Source: CALMZY01 sp052033915
GTDB taxonomy: Bacteria; Verrucomicrobiota; Kiritimatiellia; CAIQIC01; JAGNIJ01
Length of the DNA: 64,000 nt
Direction: 5' to 3'
NCBI GenBank assembly: GCA_052033915.1
Contig: JBPOJF010000015.1
Coordinates: 1-64,000 of the forward strand
The notes under the pieces were generated by a model. That model searched no databases. It saw only the letters and a list, made by a program, of their open reading frames with translations, and was not told the origin of the DNA. This document shows, piece by piece, positions 26,601 to 33,752 of the stretch (position 1 is its first letter; each line of letters begins with the position of its first letter). The position numbers were made by a program, and so were the translations under genes.

Positions 26601-26715
26601 GCCGGCCGGGGAGACAACGGCCGGAATGTGGATTCGCGTTGATGCCGACGTTCGTTGGTCGCCGGGTGCGTTGCGGATCGAGGGCTCGGACGCGCAGTTG
26701 CTGAAGATCGATTAG
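23614..26715 (+). CDS. Giant GT-C (GT39-like) membrane protein with long extracytoplasmic C-terminus
   Basis: About 1033 residues. The first extracytoplasmic loop has LHPDEPTIAQW (about 46-56), the Asp-Glu signature of GT39/ArnT-type glycosyltransferases, and LHVEHAHYAETDI follows in the next loop. Some ten to twelve membrane segments end near residue 420. The remaining 600 residues are outside: a segment with alternating mixed regions, then beta-rich stretches (about 780-1030) without a recognised family. The ATG at 23614 overlaps the SDR stop; a GTG at 23602 is the alternative. It likely transfers sugar from a polyprenyl-P donor; the tail may bind the growing glycan. Confidence 0.7.
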   Translation: MTGERISKPAQDTRAWRAPAWAMLLLLVILLSALGLRYRGVAWSRLHPDEPTIAQWTVRMEDNSYISERFYAGGYFHMVKPVLRMRDVFSGLAKDWRVFQGYGDEDDSMPSDRLVFLRKVNVWLAVMTVGLVYLLARRVTGRCGAALAAAGFMALARLHVEHAHYAETDIALVFALTLALYAWIRLFDGGRTVWFLAAAFLSGWAIGTKFTIITLVLNVLAGALILGARAGHSGRVARMTGLTAAGLVLCIVAVLYTNQGILNWKWFWPQVTSGLESVYGERASLLGDSAADRSAVWLSNLETLMKGLTDTGWLWSFLIVIGLAFVLAPSYRRFWPVTVLFPLFYGWYFVFMSPWTRGQEFMTFFPVMALWIAIGLNELSERAARHLPAGAVRTGVAVLALAALAGSAVTAGRTASLFGWPDPRVQALRWLHMHAPLDALVGTEKYTAPVERLFSRTEYIDQIERQTPERFRDLKLDYLFRNVTSQGRGTLAPGTLQMYPRFAANLRAFESAARRLCEWGAVGNPVYMFAGHRVEWWEARPISPAAELDMPLFRAVCLHKDRFVTVPRTANSVGSAPGLWVDRHSRSFVLNGPAAHSREAYVVLQTAERPADVIVSGSGCRREVSLAPYDVAVVPIRRPAWWPRFQEYDVIQIRARPVPHIEYIPCYAQAALTISEAAMLAFQKGYADKALAFLKEKNACRAPDTAWLAFACAVETGDWSLAAELQPQARGMLERLTAAGAIKPAECLINGCSGTAIQEHCRIRMPFFKEDVIRHSASAISSIQVELKKDKDRPNGFEYVWRLPVRLAPGLYELRFNLLVPRLVKDKNPWKIQLSDSINPANQELVADALVPLTVTRKVDVREETDFSLTLQSMEWGGALELSEIELRWAGDGLLGSERNVLAAAMEKQAAYTNADAAAEASAGTIFYPWLKLTDVGPDSSSGGRRCVFKALRDGVPPLMIKAWSNGKAKRRPYFSAVLNPSSTRRGQRLEVVVPPPAGETTAGMWIRVDADVRWSPGALRIEGSDAQLLKID

Positions 26716-26723
26716 GATAGAGA

Positions 26724-26782
26724 TGTAGCGTCGCCCGTCCTCGGGCGAGTTTGGAAGTCCGCTGAGGACAGCGGACGCTACA
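26724..26782. repeat. 59-bp structured repeat between convergent genes, copy 2
   Basis: Same design as 21329-21386: TGTAGCGTC/GACGCTACA ends, inner stems CGCCCG-tcct-CGGGCG and GTCC-gctga-GGAC. The ends and inner stem 1 are conserved while the spacer (tttgga for agga) differs, so the structure is kept and the linker drifts. It sits between the end of the GT-C gene (26715) and the end of the leftward deacetylase gene (26786). Confidence 0.85.
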
Positions 26783-26785
26783 CTG

Positions 26786-27835
26786 TTACAGCGACGTCTG
26801 GAATAGCCTCAGCACGCGAAAATCATCCCAGAGTTCCAAGGTCGGCGCGCCGGTTGGCATCGGTACAGGTCGCGGCCACGTCAGGGTGACCGGCTGATCG
26901 GCAATCCGTACGCGCTCAAGCCAGCCGTCGTCGGAACTCTGTGTCCGGCCCGGCCAGACCAGCCGCGGATAGACCCTCATCGAATGGCCTTCCTTCCACA
27001 CGCGTACCTCCACGGTCGCGGGATTCGTGGAGACCGATTCGGTATGGTAGCGATGCGTTCCGCCGATGACGGAAACGCGCGGCAGTTCCATGAGTTTGAG
27101 GCCGGGCCCGGTCTCTGCGATGCCGTCCTCGCACGTCACCGCCGTCGTGAATCCCGCGCGCGCCGCGTCCGCCGGCGTTTTTGAGTGATACTGGCCGAAC
27201 GGATAACAGAAGCCGGCGGGTTTCAGGCCGCCGATCTTGCGGAGGTCGTCGAAGCAGGCGCGGACTTCGGGGTAGGCATCCTCCTGCGCCCGCAGATTCG
27301 CATGGTGGCGCGTGTGCCCGCCGAACGCCACCGTCCCGCGCTTCTGCATGGCGCGGATTTCCTTCCAGGAAAGAATCGGCGCACCCTCGTACTGGCGGCG
27401 CGTTTCGGGCGTCTCGCTGATCTGCCCGGTGATGAGATAGCACACCCCGCGGAAGCCGTATTTTTCAAGGAGCGGTTCAGCCTGTTCGAGGCAGTTCAGA
27501 TACCCGTCGTCGAAGGTGATGATGATCGGTTTGGAGGGGAGGGGCTTGCCCCAGCGCCGGTTTGCAACGAGGTCGGAGGGAAGAATGCTCCGGTAGCCTT
27601 GCTCCTTGAGGCTTTGCAGGTGGCTCTCGAAATCGGCCGCGGTGACCCACCATACGGAGTCGTGTCCGTTGTCGATCTTGTGATACATCAAAATCGGTAC
27701 TGGGCGGGCTTTCCGGGTCTGGAAACTCCAGAAAATGGCCCCAATTGCGATGGCCGCAAGCAGCACGGCCAGTCTGATCAGCAACCGGCGTTTGCGGGAG
27801 GGCTTTGCCGGACGATTGTTCTTTGGAGGTTCCAC
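26786..27835 (-). CDS. Membrane-anchored NodB-type polysaccharide deacetylase
   Basis: A 349-residue protein. A basic N-terminus and one membrane segment (about 19-37) anchor a periplasmic domain. The family blocks are ILMYHKID (about 48-55), IITFDDGYLN (about 104-113, catalytic Asp pair), FGGHTRHHANL (about 172-182, metal histidines) and GFCYPFGQY (about 211-219). This set matches PgaB/IcaB-like and YheN-like deacetylases of N-acetylated glycans. The last 80 residues form a beta-rich tail. It is monocistronic by position, divergent from the barrel-protein gene at 27908. Confidence 0.9.
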   Translation of the reverse strand: MEPPKNNRPAKPSRKRRLLIRLAVLLAAIAIGAIFWSFQTRKARPVPILMYHKIDNGHDSVWWVTAADFESHLQSLKEQGYRSILPSDLVANRRWGKPLPSKPIIITFDDGYLNCLEQAEPLLEKYGFRGVCYLITGQISETPETRRQYEGAPILSWKEIRAMQKRGTVAFGGHTRHHANLRAQEDAYPEVRACFDDLRKIGGLKPAGFCYPFGQYHSKTPADAARAGFTTAVTCEDGIAETGPGLKLMELPRVSVIGGTHRYHTESVSTNPATVEVRVWKEGHSMRVYPRLVWPGRTQSSDDGWLERVRIADQPVTLTWPRPVPMPTGAPTLELWDDFRVLRLFQTSL

Positions 27836-27856
27836 TCTAAAACCCTTACCACGAAT

Positions 27857-27884
27857 TACTTGTCTTGCAACGGGAAAACAAGTA
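27857..27884. promoter_or_regulatory. 7-bp inverted repeat in the deacetylase/barrel-protein divergent gap
   Basis: TACTTGT (27857-27863) and ACAAGTA (27878-27884) are perfect inverted copies, 14 bases apart, in the 72-base gap between divergent genes. Position suggests an operator or a leader hairpin upstream of the AGGAGG at 27895. No known regulator site is recognised. Confidence 0.35.
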
Positions 27885-27907
27885 CACGTCCGGCAGGAGG
27901 GTTATTT

Positions 27908-28687
27908 ATGAACGGATGTAAAGGTGTGATTCTGATCTGTTTGGTTGTGGCTGTGTTTCCGTTGGCGGGCTGGGCTCAAGAGCCTGCCGCGCTTCCCGAG
28001 CCGGTTGAACAGGCGGAGATTGCTTCATCGCTTCCCGAGCCGGTTGAACAGGCGGAAATCGCTCCATCGCTTCTCGAACCGGAAGCAGAGTCCGCTCCCG
28101 GCCCCTGGATGATCGGCACGCGCATTACTCGATTCGAGCTGCAGGATGATTCCCGCGGCACCCGTTTCAACAATTCGTTCATGGGCAGCGTGACCGAGAT
28201 CAAGGACGAGCAGGACGATATGCCGAACAAGCTGTTCGTGCAGTACCAGATGGTCGGTTCCCCCTTCTGGATCGGGGTGAGCTACGACCATTTGAAAGCC
28301 GAGACGTGGGACGGGAGCGGGTCGGATGGCTCAGTGGAAATTGACGGGTTCATTCCGTACGTGCAGGCCCGCTGGGAGAACGAGACGCGCGCGGTGCCCT
28401 ATGCAGAGCTTGGGCTGGCCTTCTACCAGACCGGCTTCAACGAGTCGGAAGGCTGGTCCGATGGCGGCCGCAGGACCGTTGATCTGGACGGCAATGTGAT
28501 GGGCATGGAAATCGCCGGGGGCGTTTCCATCAACGTTTATAAAGGTTTGTCCGTCGATCTCTACGTTCGTTATATGGATGTCGAAGACATCACGGGCAGC
28601 TACTCCATTGACGGTCGCCGGGAGGGCGACGTGATTTTCACGATGAGCCATACCGCGTACGGCCTTGGCCTGGAGTATCGATTCTAG
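27908..28687 (+). CDS. Outer-membrane beta-barrel protein
   Basis: A 259-residue exported protein. A signal peptide (about 1-22, ending GWAQ) is followed by a proline/glutamate-rich linker with two tandem 13-residue repeats (LPEPVEQAEIASS). The rest alternates hydrophobic and polar residues in beta strands (FWIGVSYDHLKAETW, YVQARWENETRAVPYAELGL) and ends in an aromatic residue (GLEYRF), as in small outer-membrane barrels. A strong AGGAGG lies seven bases before ATG 27908, better than any other ribosome site seen here, suggesting high expression. Its role in the locus is not evident; a structural porin-like protein is possible. Confidence 0.82.
   Translation: MNGCKGVILICLVVAVFPLAGWAQEPAALPEPVEQAEIASSLPEPVEQAEIAPSLLEPEAESAPGPWMIGTRITRFELQDDSRGTRFNNSFMGSVTEIKDEQDDMPNKLFVQYQMVGSPFWIGVSYDHLKAETWDGSGSDGSVEIDGFIPYVQARWENETRAVPYAELGLAFYQTGFNESEGWSDGGRRTVDLDGNVMGMEIAGGVSINVYKGLSVDLYVRYMDVEDITGSYSIDGRREGDVIFTMSHTAYGLGLEYRF
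27992..28069 (+). repeat. Tandem 39-bp repeat within the barrel-protein gene
   Basis: Two in-frame 39-base units (27992-28030 and 28031-28069) encode LPEPVEQAEIA(S/P)S, followed by a degenerate partial third copy (LLEPE). Copy-number change would lengthen the linker between the signal peptide and the barrel without a frameshift. Confidence 0.85.
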
Positions 28688-28950
28688 GAATGGGCTGTCG
28701 CCGGTCGCATTGTTGTGAACTCATTCGACCCGACCCATTTCAACCAGTCGACGTGTCCACGATCAGAAACGAGACGCCCCCTCATCTCGGCGATCTGGTC
28801 GCTCCGCGGCTGAAACGCCGGTTGAAGCAATGCGGGATTTTGCGATGGGCCAAGCGCCGGTGCGCCCGCGCGCGATGAGAATGGGATATCCGTCGGCGGC
28901 TCTTGAGCCCTTGTGGACTCTCTGATACACACGTTCGCGCGGTAATCATC
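28688..28950. other. Intergenic stretch without a recognisable gene
   Basis: These 263 bases lie between the barrel-protein stop and the UbiA start. Only a 62-codon frame at 28690 is open, and its composition looks like out-of-frame GC-rich DNA. I see no clear promoter, hairpin or tRNA. The ubiA-like gene promoter should be here. Confidence 0.5.
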
Positions 28951-29901
28951 ATGATCCGAGACTACATCGACATCGCGCGCCCGTCGCACTGGGTGAAGAA
29001 TGTGTTCATTGTTCCGGGCACGGTGCTGGCCGTGTATTTCCAGCCGGATGTCCTGACCCCGGCGCTGGCCCGGCAATTCATGATCGGCCTGGCGGCCGCG
29101 TGCCTGATCGCGTCCAGCAATTACGTGCTGAACGAAATCCTCGATGCGCCGTTCGACCTCTTCCATCCGGAAAAGAAGCTGCGACCGGTTCCGTCCGGCC
29201 GGGTCAGCATGGCTGCAGCCTATGCGGAATGGCTCCTGCTCGCCGCGGCCGGCTTCGCAGTCGCAGCGGCCGTCAACCTGCCGTTCCTGCTGTCCGCCGT
29301 CGCCCTGTGGGTCATGGGCATCGTGTACAACGTCCCCCCGCTGCGGACCAAGGACCGCCCGTATCTCGACGTGCTGTCCGAATCGGTCAACAACCCGATC
29401 CGCATGGCGATGGGGTGGCACGTGGCCGGCCTGCTGACGCCGCCGACGGCGTCCGTGCTCGGGGCCTACTGGATGTTCGGCGCGTTCCTGATGGCCGCGA
29501 AGCGGTTTGCGGAATACCGGCACATTGCCGATCCGGTGCGGGCGGGCCAATACCGGAAGTCGTTCGCGTACTACACGGAGACCCGCCTGGTCGTCAGCAT
29601 CATCAACTACATCACGCTCTTCGGCATGTTCTCCGGCGTCTTCATCTCGCGCTATCGCATGGAGCTTCTTCTGGCCGCCCCGCTCGTCGCTCTGGCGATG
29701 GGGCGCTACATGCGCATGGCCTACGCCAATGACAGCCTCGTCCAGAACCCCGAGCGCCTCTACCGCGACCGCCGCCTGTTCTGGCTCGTCACGGCAGCCT
29801 TCCTGGCCTGCGCCGTGCTGATGTTTGTGGATGTGCCGGAACTCCGCACTTTCTTCCTTCCGCGCTACACGCCGGCGGCGCTGGAGCCCTTGGCGCCATG
29901 A
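28951..29901 (+). CDS. UbiA-family prenyltransferase, decaprenyl-phosphate phosphoribosyltransferase-like
   Basis: A 316-residue integral membrane protein with eight or nine hydrophobic segments. The first active-site loop reads NEILDAPFDLFHPEKKLRP (about 60-78), matching the N(D/E)xxDxxxDxxHPxKxxRP pattern of DPPR synthase, which joins PRPP to decaprenyl phosphate; the first Asp is Glu here. It should produce a polyprenyl-phosphate pentose precursor. Start MIRDYI at 28951 puts RPSHWVKN at the first helix as in relatives; the upstream TTG/GTG extensions look random. The following GT-C gene overlaps it by ATGA at 29898 and may use the product. Other UbiA substrates cannot be excluded. Confidence 0.78.
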   Translation: MIRDYIDIARPSHWVKNVFIVPGTVLAVYFQPDVLTPALARQFMIGLAAACLIASSNYVLNEILDAPFDLFHPEKKLRPVPSGRVSMAAAYAEWLLLAAAGFAVAAAVNLPFLLSAVALWVMGIVYNVPPLRTKDRPYLDVLSESVNNPIRMAMGWHVAGLLTPPTASVLGAYWMFGAFLMAAKRFAEYRHIADPVRAGQYRKSFAYYTETRLVVSIINYITLFGMFSGVFISRYRMELLLAAPLVALAMGRYMRMAYANDSLVQNPERLYRDRRLFWLVTAAFLACAVLMFVDVPELRTFFLPRYTPAALEPLAP

Positions 29902-31736
29902 CCGGGTCCGCAGATGCCCCGAAGCTGTCGCGCCGGATGCGGCTGGGTTTCGCGTTGGCCGCAGCGGCCTGCTCGCTCGTCGTCAATCAGTACGTCTACT
30001 TCGACACGCCGGTCACGACCGACGAAAACAGCTACGTGTTCCAGGCGCGCAACTTTATCGACGGGCAAATCGCCCGGCCCTGTCCGCCCATCCCGCCCGT
30101 GTTCGCCCAGGACATGGTCATCATGGATGAGCAGGCGGGCTGGCTGTCCCGCTATCCGCCGGCCCATTCGCTGTGGCTGGTTCCCGGCGTGTACATCGAT
30201 CAGCCGCGGCTCATGGTTGCCCTCGCGGCTGCGCTGGTTGTGTGGTTCATCACGGGTACGGTTCTGAGCCTGGGCGGCTCCGCTCTCGCCGCCGGGCTGG
30301 TCGTGCTCCTCTCGCCGTTCTTCCAGTTCATCTATGGCACGCGCTTGAGCCACACCAGTGGCCTGATGGCTGTTGCGATGATGTGGTGGGCCTATGTGCG
30401 CTGGCAGACCGGCGGCCGGATCGGCTTTGCCGCCGTGGCCGGACTGGCCTGGTCGTTCCTGTTCCTGAACCGGACATACACGGGCGCGCTGATCGCCTTG
30501 CCGCTGGGCGTGGACACAGCGGTGCGGCTGCTGCTGAACCGGCGGTGCGGATCGCAGTGGGTCGGCACGATTCTCTTCGGACTCTTCGCGCTCGTCGGAG
30601 TCGGCGGGTACCTGCTCTATAACAAGCTCGCGCTCGGCGATCCGTTTAGTTCAACCTATCTATATTACCAGGATTCCTGGAAGCTCGGCTTCAACGACGA
30701 TCATCGGTTCGCGGACGGCCTGCGGATCACCTGGGAGAACCTCCTGCTCCTGGACCGATGGCTGTGGGGCATCCCCGGATCGCTTCTCGCGGTGCTTGCC
30801 GCCCTTGCCATCGGGTGGTCGCCGGCGTGGACTCCTGTTTGTGCGGCCTGCATCCTGGCGGTCATCGGCGGCTACGCCGCGTTCAACTATCCCGGGTTCA
30901 ATTCGTGCGGGCCGTATTACTACTTTGAAGCGCTGCCCTTCGTCTTCACGCCGGTGGGCCTCGCGGTCGCGCGGATCCGGCGTTGGCGCATCGGCTGCGG
31001 ACTGCTTATCGTTCTGTCGCTCGTGCTGGCGGCCGGCAGTCTCGCGTTCATGAAGCACGAGGCAAAGCGAACCCGCAAGGCGCGGGCGCCGGATGTTCTC
31101 GCGCAGACCGCGCTGGCCAACGCGCCGTCCAATGTTCTGGTATTCGTGGGTGCTTTTCACGAGGTCGTTGGCCGCAATCTCCTCCTGAACGAGCGGGGGC
31201 TTCAGAGTCACCCGCTGGTCGTGCAGAACTGGGGGAAGAGGAACTCGCTTGTCGCCCGCACATTTCCGGATCGCGCGTGCTACCAGTTGCGGCCGGGGCA
31301 GGCGCGGGTCGAGCCGTACCTCCTCGAACCTTCCGTTCTCGTCTACACCGTCTCCGCCGACGAATGCGAATCGGAAACCGGCTCGCGGGCGCCCGACGGT
31401 GCGGCGTTGAGCGCGGGCGCCGGGGACAAGGAGGGGTACCTGGCCCGGGGCAAGTCTCTGCAGGTGGTGGCGGGCCGCTATCGGATCGTGTGGCAGGTGT
31501 GTTACAACGGCGTCAGATCCAAGGAGCCTTCCCGCCTGGAGGTGGCGTCGTCCGATGGCCGCGTCCTTTTCGACCGATCGCTGTCCGGCCGCTCCGGCGA
31601 TGACGCCGTGGAGTTCTGCTTCGATGTTTCCGGATATGACCGCGTGGAGCCGCGTATCCATTTCGGCGGCAGCGGCCGCATCGAGTTCGAAGGATTCCGG
31701 CTGGAGGATGTGACGCTGTCCGACGGTCGGCCGTAG
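29898..31736 (+). CDS. GT-C-like membrane glycosyltransferase
   Basis: A 612-residue protein. After the first anchor the loop reads PVTTDENSYVFQA (about 38-50), the acidic Asp-Glu of GT39-like and PMT-like enzymes. Roughly ten more membrane segments run to about residue 390. A soluble tail of 220 residues follows, with a final beta-rich domain (about 500-610, ending FEGFRLEDVTL). It overlaps the UbiA-like gene by four bases, so it probably takes a pentose or other sugar from the polyprenyl-P lipid made by UbiA; this is inference from pairing. Confidence 0.68.
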   Translation: MTGSADAPKLSRRMRLGFALAAAACSLVVNQYVYFDTPVTTDENSYVFQARNFIDGQIARPCPPIPPVFAQDMVIMDEQAGWLSRYPPAHSLWLVPGVYIDQPRLMVALAAALVVWFITGTVLSLGGSALAAGLVVLLSPFFQFIYGTRLSHTSGLMAVAMMWWAYVRWQTGGRIGFAAVAGLAWSFLFLNRTYTGALIALPLGVDTAVRLLLNRRCGSQWVGTILFGLFALVGVGGYLLYNKLALGDPFSSTYLYYQDSWKLGFNDDHRFADGLRITWENLLLLDRWLWGIPGSLLAVLAALAIGWSPAWTPVCAACILAVIGGYAAFNYPGFNSCGPYYYFEALPFVFTPVGLAVARIRRWRIGCGLLIVLSLVLAAGSLAFMKHEAKRTRKARAPDVLAQTALANAPSNVLVFVGAFHEVVGRNLLLNERGLQSHPLVVQNWGKRNSLVARTFPDRACYQLRPGQARVEPYLLEPSVLVYTVSADECESETGSRAPDGAALSAGAGDKEGYLARGKSLQVVAGRYRIVWQVCYNGVRSKEPSRLEVASSDGRVLFDRSLSGRSGDDAVEFCFDVSGYDRVEPRIHFGGSGRIEFEGFRLEDVTLSDGRP

Positions 31737-31834
31737 TCGCGTACAAGCGCGTCTGCCTTCCGGACCTCCGTACCCGCGTGTTGACTCGGGGAAATCCAAC
31801 CGCTATAGACAGGCCAATCGAAAGGGAATTGATC

Positions 31835-33034
31835 ATGTCGGAAAACTCGCCTGCACCGTCCCGCGCGGAATCCTCCGCCTTCCGTCGCGCGCTGGACACC
31901 TTGATTCCGGCCCTGCTGCTGTTCGCGTTTCTCGGCTTGATCCTGATCCAGGAAGGCGCCTTTTCCGGCCGGCAATACCAGAAACCCGGCGATGGCGACT
32001 GCGACTATTATATCGAGCAGGCGCTCCAGCCGGGCTCCGTCCATGTCAATCCGTTCGTGTTCCGCATTCTGACCCCAATGCTCGTGCGGATCCTGAAGGT
32101 CAACTCCAATCAGCTTCTCGAGTGGGATGCCGCATGGTACTTGTTCACCTTTCTCCTCGTTTACGGAAGCGGCCTGCTCTTCTTCCGCTTCTGCCGCCGT
32201 GTCCTGAATCTGTCGGTCTCCTCCTCGTGCCTTGCCGCGCTCCTGCTGCTGGCCAACTGGGTCTATGCGCGGTTCCAGATGGAGATTCCGTTTTTTCCGG
32301 ACCCGCTCAACAACTTCCTGTGGATGCTCGCGTTCACCCTCCTGTTTACGGAGCGCTGGGGCTGGTTCCATGTCACGATCGCCGTGGGGATGCTCAACAA
32401 GGAAGTCATCCTTTTCCTTGCCCCGCTGTGCCCGCTCTTCGTTTATCTCAAGACCGGAAAACTCCTGTCTCGGCCGGTCCTGCGCCACGCCGCGCTGGCC
32501 GCCGGCATCTGCGGCACGTACTGGGCGTACCGCTACGGGGTGGGGCGCTGGATTGGCATGCAGGAATACCGCCTGCTGAGCACCAATGACTGGGGCGTCC
32601 ATTCATCCCTGCTCATCGGCGTGAACCTTCAGAAGAGCCTGTGGCACCTGTTCAACACCTTCGGCTTCCTCTGGATCACGTTCATCCTGATGCTTCGCGA
32701 ACTGTACACGGCCGGCGGCTGGCGCAACCGCTACCTCATCACCAGCCTCATTGTGTTCGGCATCTGCTTCTTCAGCCGTCTCTTCTCCACCGACGTCTCG
32801 CGCATCTACGTCATGATGGCGCCGCTCGTCGTGGGCCTGTCCGCCATCTACCTGGACGCGATTTTCGCCGAGCGGAGATTCCCGGCGCTGGTCCTGCTGT
32901 TCTTCGTGGTGCTCGCCGGAAACCAGGGCTGGATCGAAGGCCGCGCCTCGCTGTGCGTGCTCAACGCCGCCGCCCTCTTCTACATCGTGCTGCACGCCAA
33001 CCGCCCGTTTCCGCCCGACCGCGTGCCGGCGTAA
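31835..33034 (+). CDS. Polytopic membrane protein, possible GT-C or polymerase-like
   Basis: A 399-residue protein with about ten hydrophobic segments. The first long outside loop has KPGDGDCDYYIEQALQPG (about 50-67) followed by NPFVFRILTPMLVRIL, and LNKEVILFLAP lies further on. The D-x-D/Tyr loop followed by FRxLxP occurs in uncharacterised GT-C-like families. I do not recognise the family, and Wzy-type polymerase is also conceivable. Start MSENSP at 31835 is used; the frame is open further upstream without a better start. A paired palindromic element follows its stop. Confidence 0.5.
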   Translation: MSENSPAPSRAESSAFRRALDTLIPALLLFAFLGLILIQEGAFSGRQYQKPGDGDCDYYIEQALQPGSVHVNPFVFRILTPMLVRILKVNSNQLLEWDAAWYLFTFLLVYGSGLLFFRFCRRVLNLSVSSSCLAALLLLANWVYARFQMEIPFFPDPLNNFLWMLAFTLLFTERWGWFHVTIAVGMLNKEVILFLAPLCPLFVYLKTGKLLSRPVLRHAALAAGICGTYWAYRYGVGRWIGMQEYRLLSTNDWGVHSSLLIGVNLQKSLWHLFNTFGFLWITFILMLRELYTAGGWRNRYLITSLIVFGICFFSRLFSTDVSRIYVMMAPLVVGLSAIYLDAIFAERRFPALVLLFFVVLAGNQGWIEGRASLCVLNAAALFYIVLHANRPFPPDRVPA

Positions 33035-33052
33035 CGCCGTCGCCCGGAACGG

Positions 33053-33101
33053 GTTCCAAGGATTGGAAGAACGCGCCGAAAAACTTCCCACGTTTGGGAA
33101 A
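33053..33101. repeat. Paired palindromic element, copy 2
   Basis: Box A TTCCAAGGATTGGAAG (about 33054-33069) and box B CTTCCCACGTTTGGGAA (about 33084-33100) are each palindromic (TTCCAA...TTGGAA and TTCCCA...TGGGAA) and roughly inverted to each other. The spacer starts aacgcgccg, like aacgacggcg of copy 1 (3157-3204). It lies after the membrane-protein stop and upstream of the regulator gene. Confidence 0.6.
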
Positions 33102-33156
33102 CGACGTACCCCCGCGCCTTTTGAGTATTGACGGCGGGGGCCGGTCGCGATACATC

Positions 33157-33174
33157 TTTTACAGATTTATAAAA
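33157..33174. promoter_or_regulatory. AT-rich near-palindrome just upstream of the regulator gene
   Basis: TTTTACAGATTTATAAAA is an imperfect palindrome (TTTTA...TAAAA arms) and contains TTTATAA, a possible -10. It is the most AT-rich spot of the gap. It could combine promoter and autoregulatory operator for the MarR-type gene that follows; no experiment or known site supports this. Confidence 0.35.
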
Positions 33175-33175
33175 G

Positions 33176-33682
33176 TTGAAAACGACATCCCATAGGACGG
33201 CGGACGAGGTGCGGCTCCGGCTGGCGAAGGTGGGCGGAGGGCTTTCGCAGGAACTGGGGTTCGGACGGCTTGGCGGACAGATACTGATGTTCCTGTATCT
33301 GTGGGACGGCGACTGCGCGCTGGATCAACTGTGCGCGGATCTGCGTCTGAGCAAGGCCGCCGTCAGCATTGCGGTGCGCCAGTTGGAAACCCTGGGCCTG
33401 GTCCGGCGGACGTGGAAGCCGGGCGACCGCAAGAGCTACTACCGTTCCGCCGACAACATCGGCACCGCGCTGCGTCGCGGTCTCCTGAACCTTATTCAGC
33501 GCCGGATGGAATTGATCGGGCGGGAACTGGACGAGGCGGGGAAGGTGCTGAACGCCTCCGGCCGGGGCGCGGAGGGGGACATCGAATTTCTGAAGGCGCG
33601 CGTCAAGCGCGCCAGTGTGCTTCGGAACCGGGCGGAGAAGGTGCTGGGCAGCCCTCTGCTTGGACTGCTGACCCGTTCATGA
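33176..33682 (+). CDS. GbsR/MarR-family winged-helix regulator
   Basis: A 168-residue DNA-binding protein. Residues about 25-95 follow the GbsR pattern: GRLGGQILMFLYLWDGDCAL, the recognition helix LRLSKAAVSIAVRQLETLGLV (about 57-77) and the wing RRTWKPGDRKSYYRSADN. A charged C-terminal helix is suited to dimerisation. The start is uncertain: TTG at 33176 is the first in-frame option, GTG at 33209 a second; neither has a good ribosome site. It lies 70 bases before the ABC exporter operon and is the only transcription factor seen in the window, so it may control that operon. The ligand is unknown. Confidence 0.78.
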   Translation: MKTTSHRTADEVRLRLAKVGGGLSQELGFGRLGGQILMFLYLWDGDCALDQLCADLRLSKAAVSIAVRQLETLGLVRRTWKPGDRKSYYRSADNIGTALRRGLLNLIQRRMELIGRELDEAGKVLNASGRGAEGDIEFLKARVKRASVLRNRAEKVLGSPLLGLLTRS

Positions 33683-33752
33683 GCCGGACATCCATCGGGC
33701 AGGGCGCGGTCAACTCTCTGGCGGGAATTGACGGGGACGAAGTCTGTTCGCG

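Noticed and set aside
21329..26782. The two 58-59 bp repeats as ends of one composite transposon
   Set aside because: They flank four ordinary genes with no transposase, and each copy is a complete palindromic unit rather than a one-sided terminal repeat.
28690..28878. 62-codon frame after the barrel-protein gene
   Set aside because: No ribosome site, no family and Arg/Cys-rich composition typical of chance frames.
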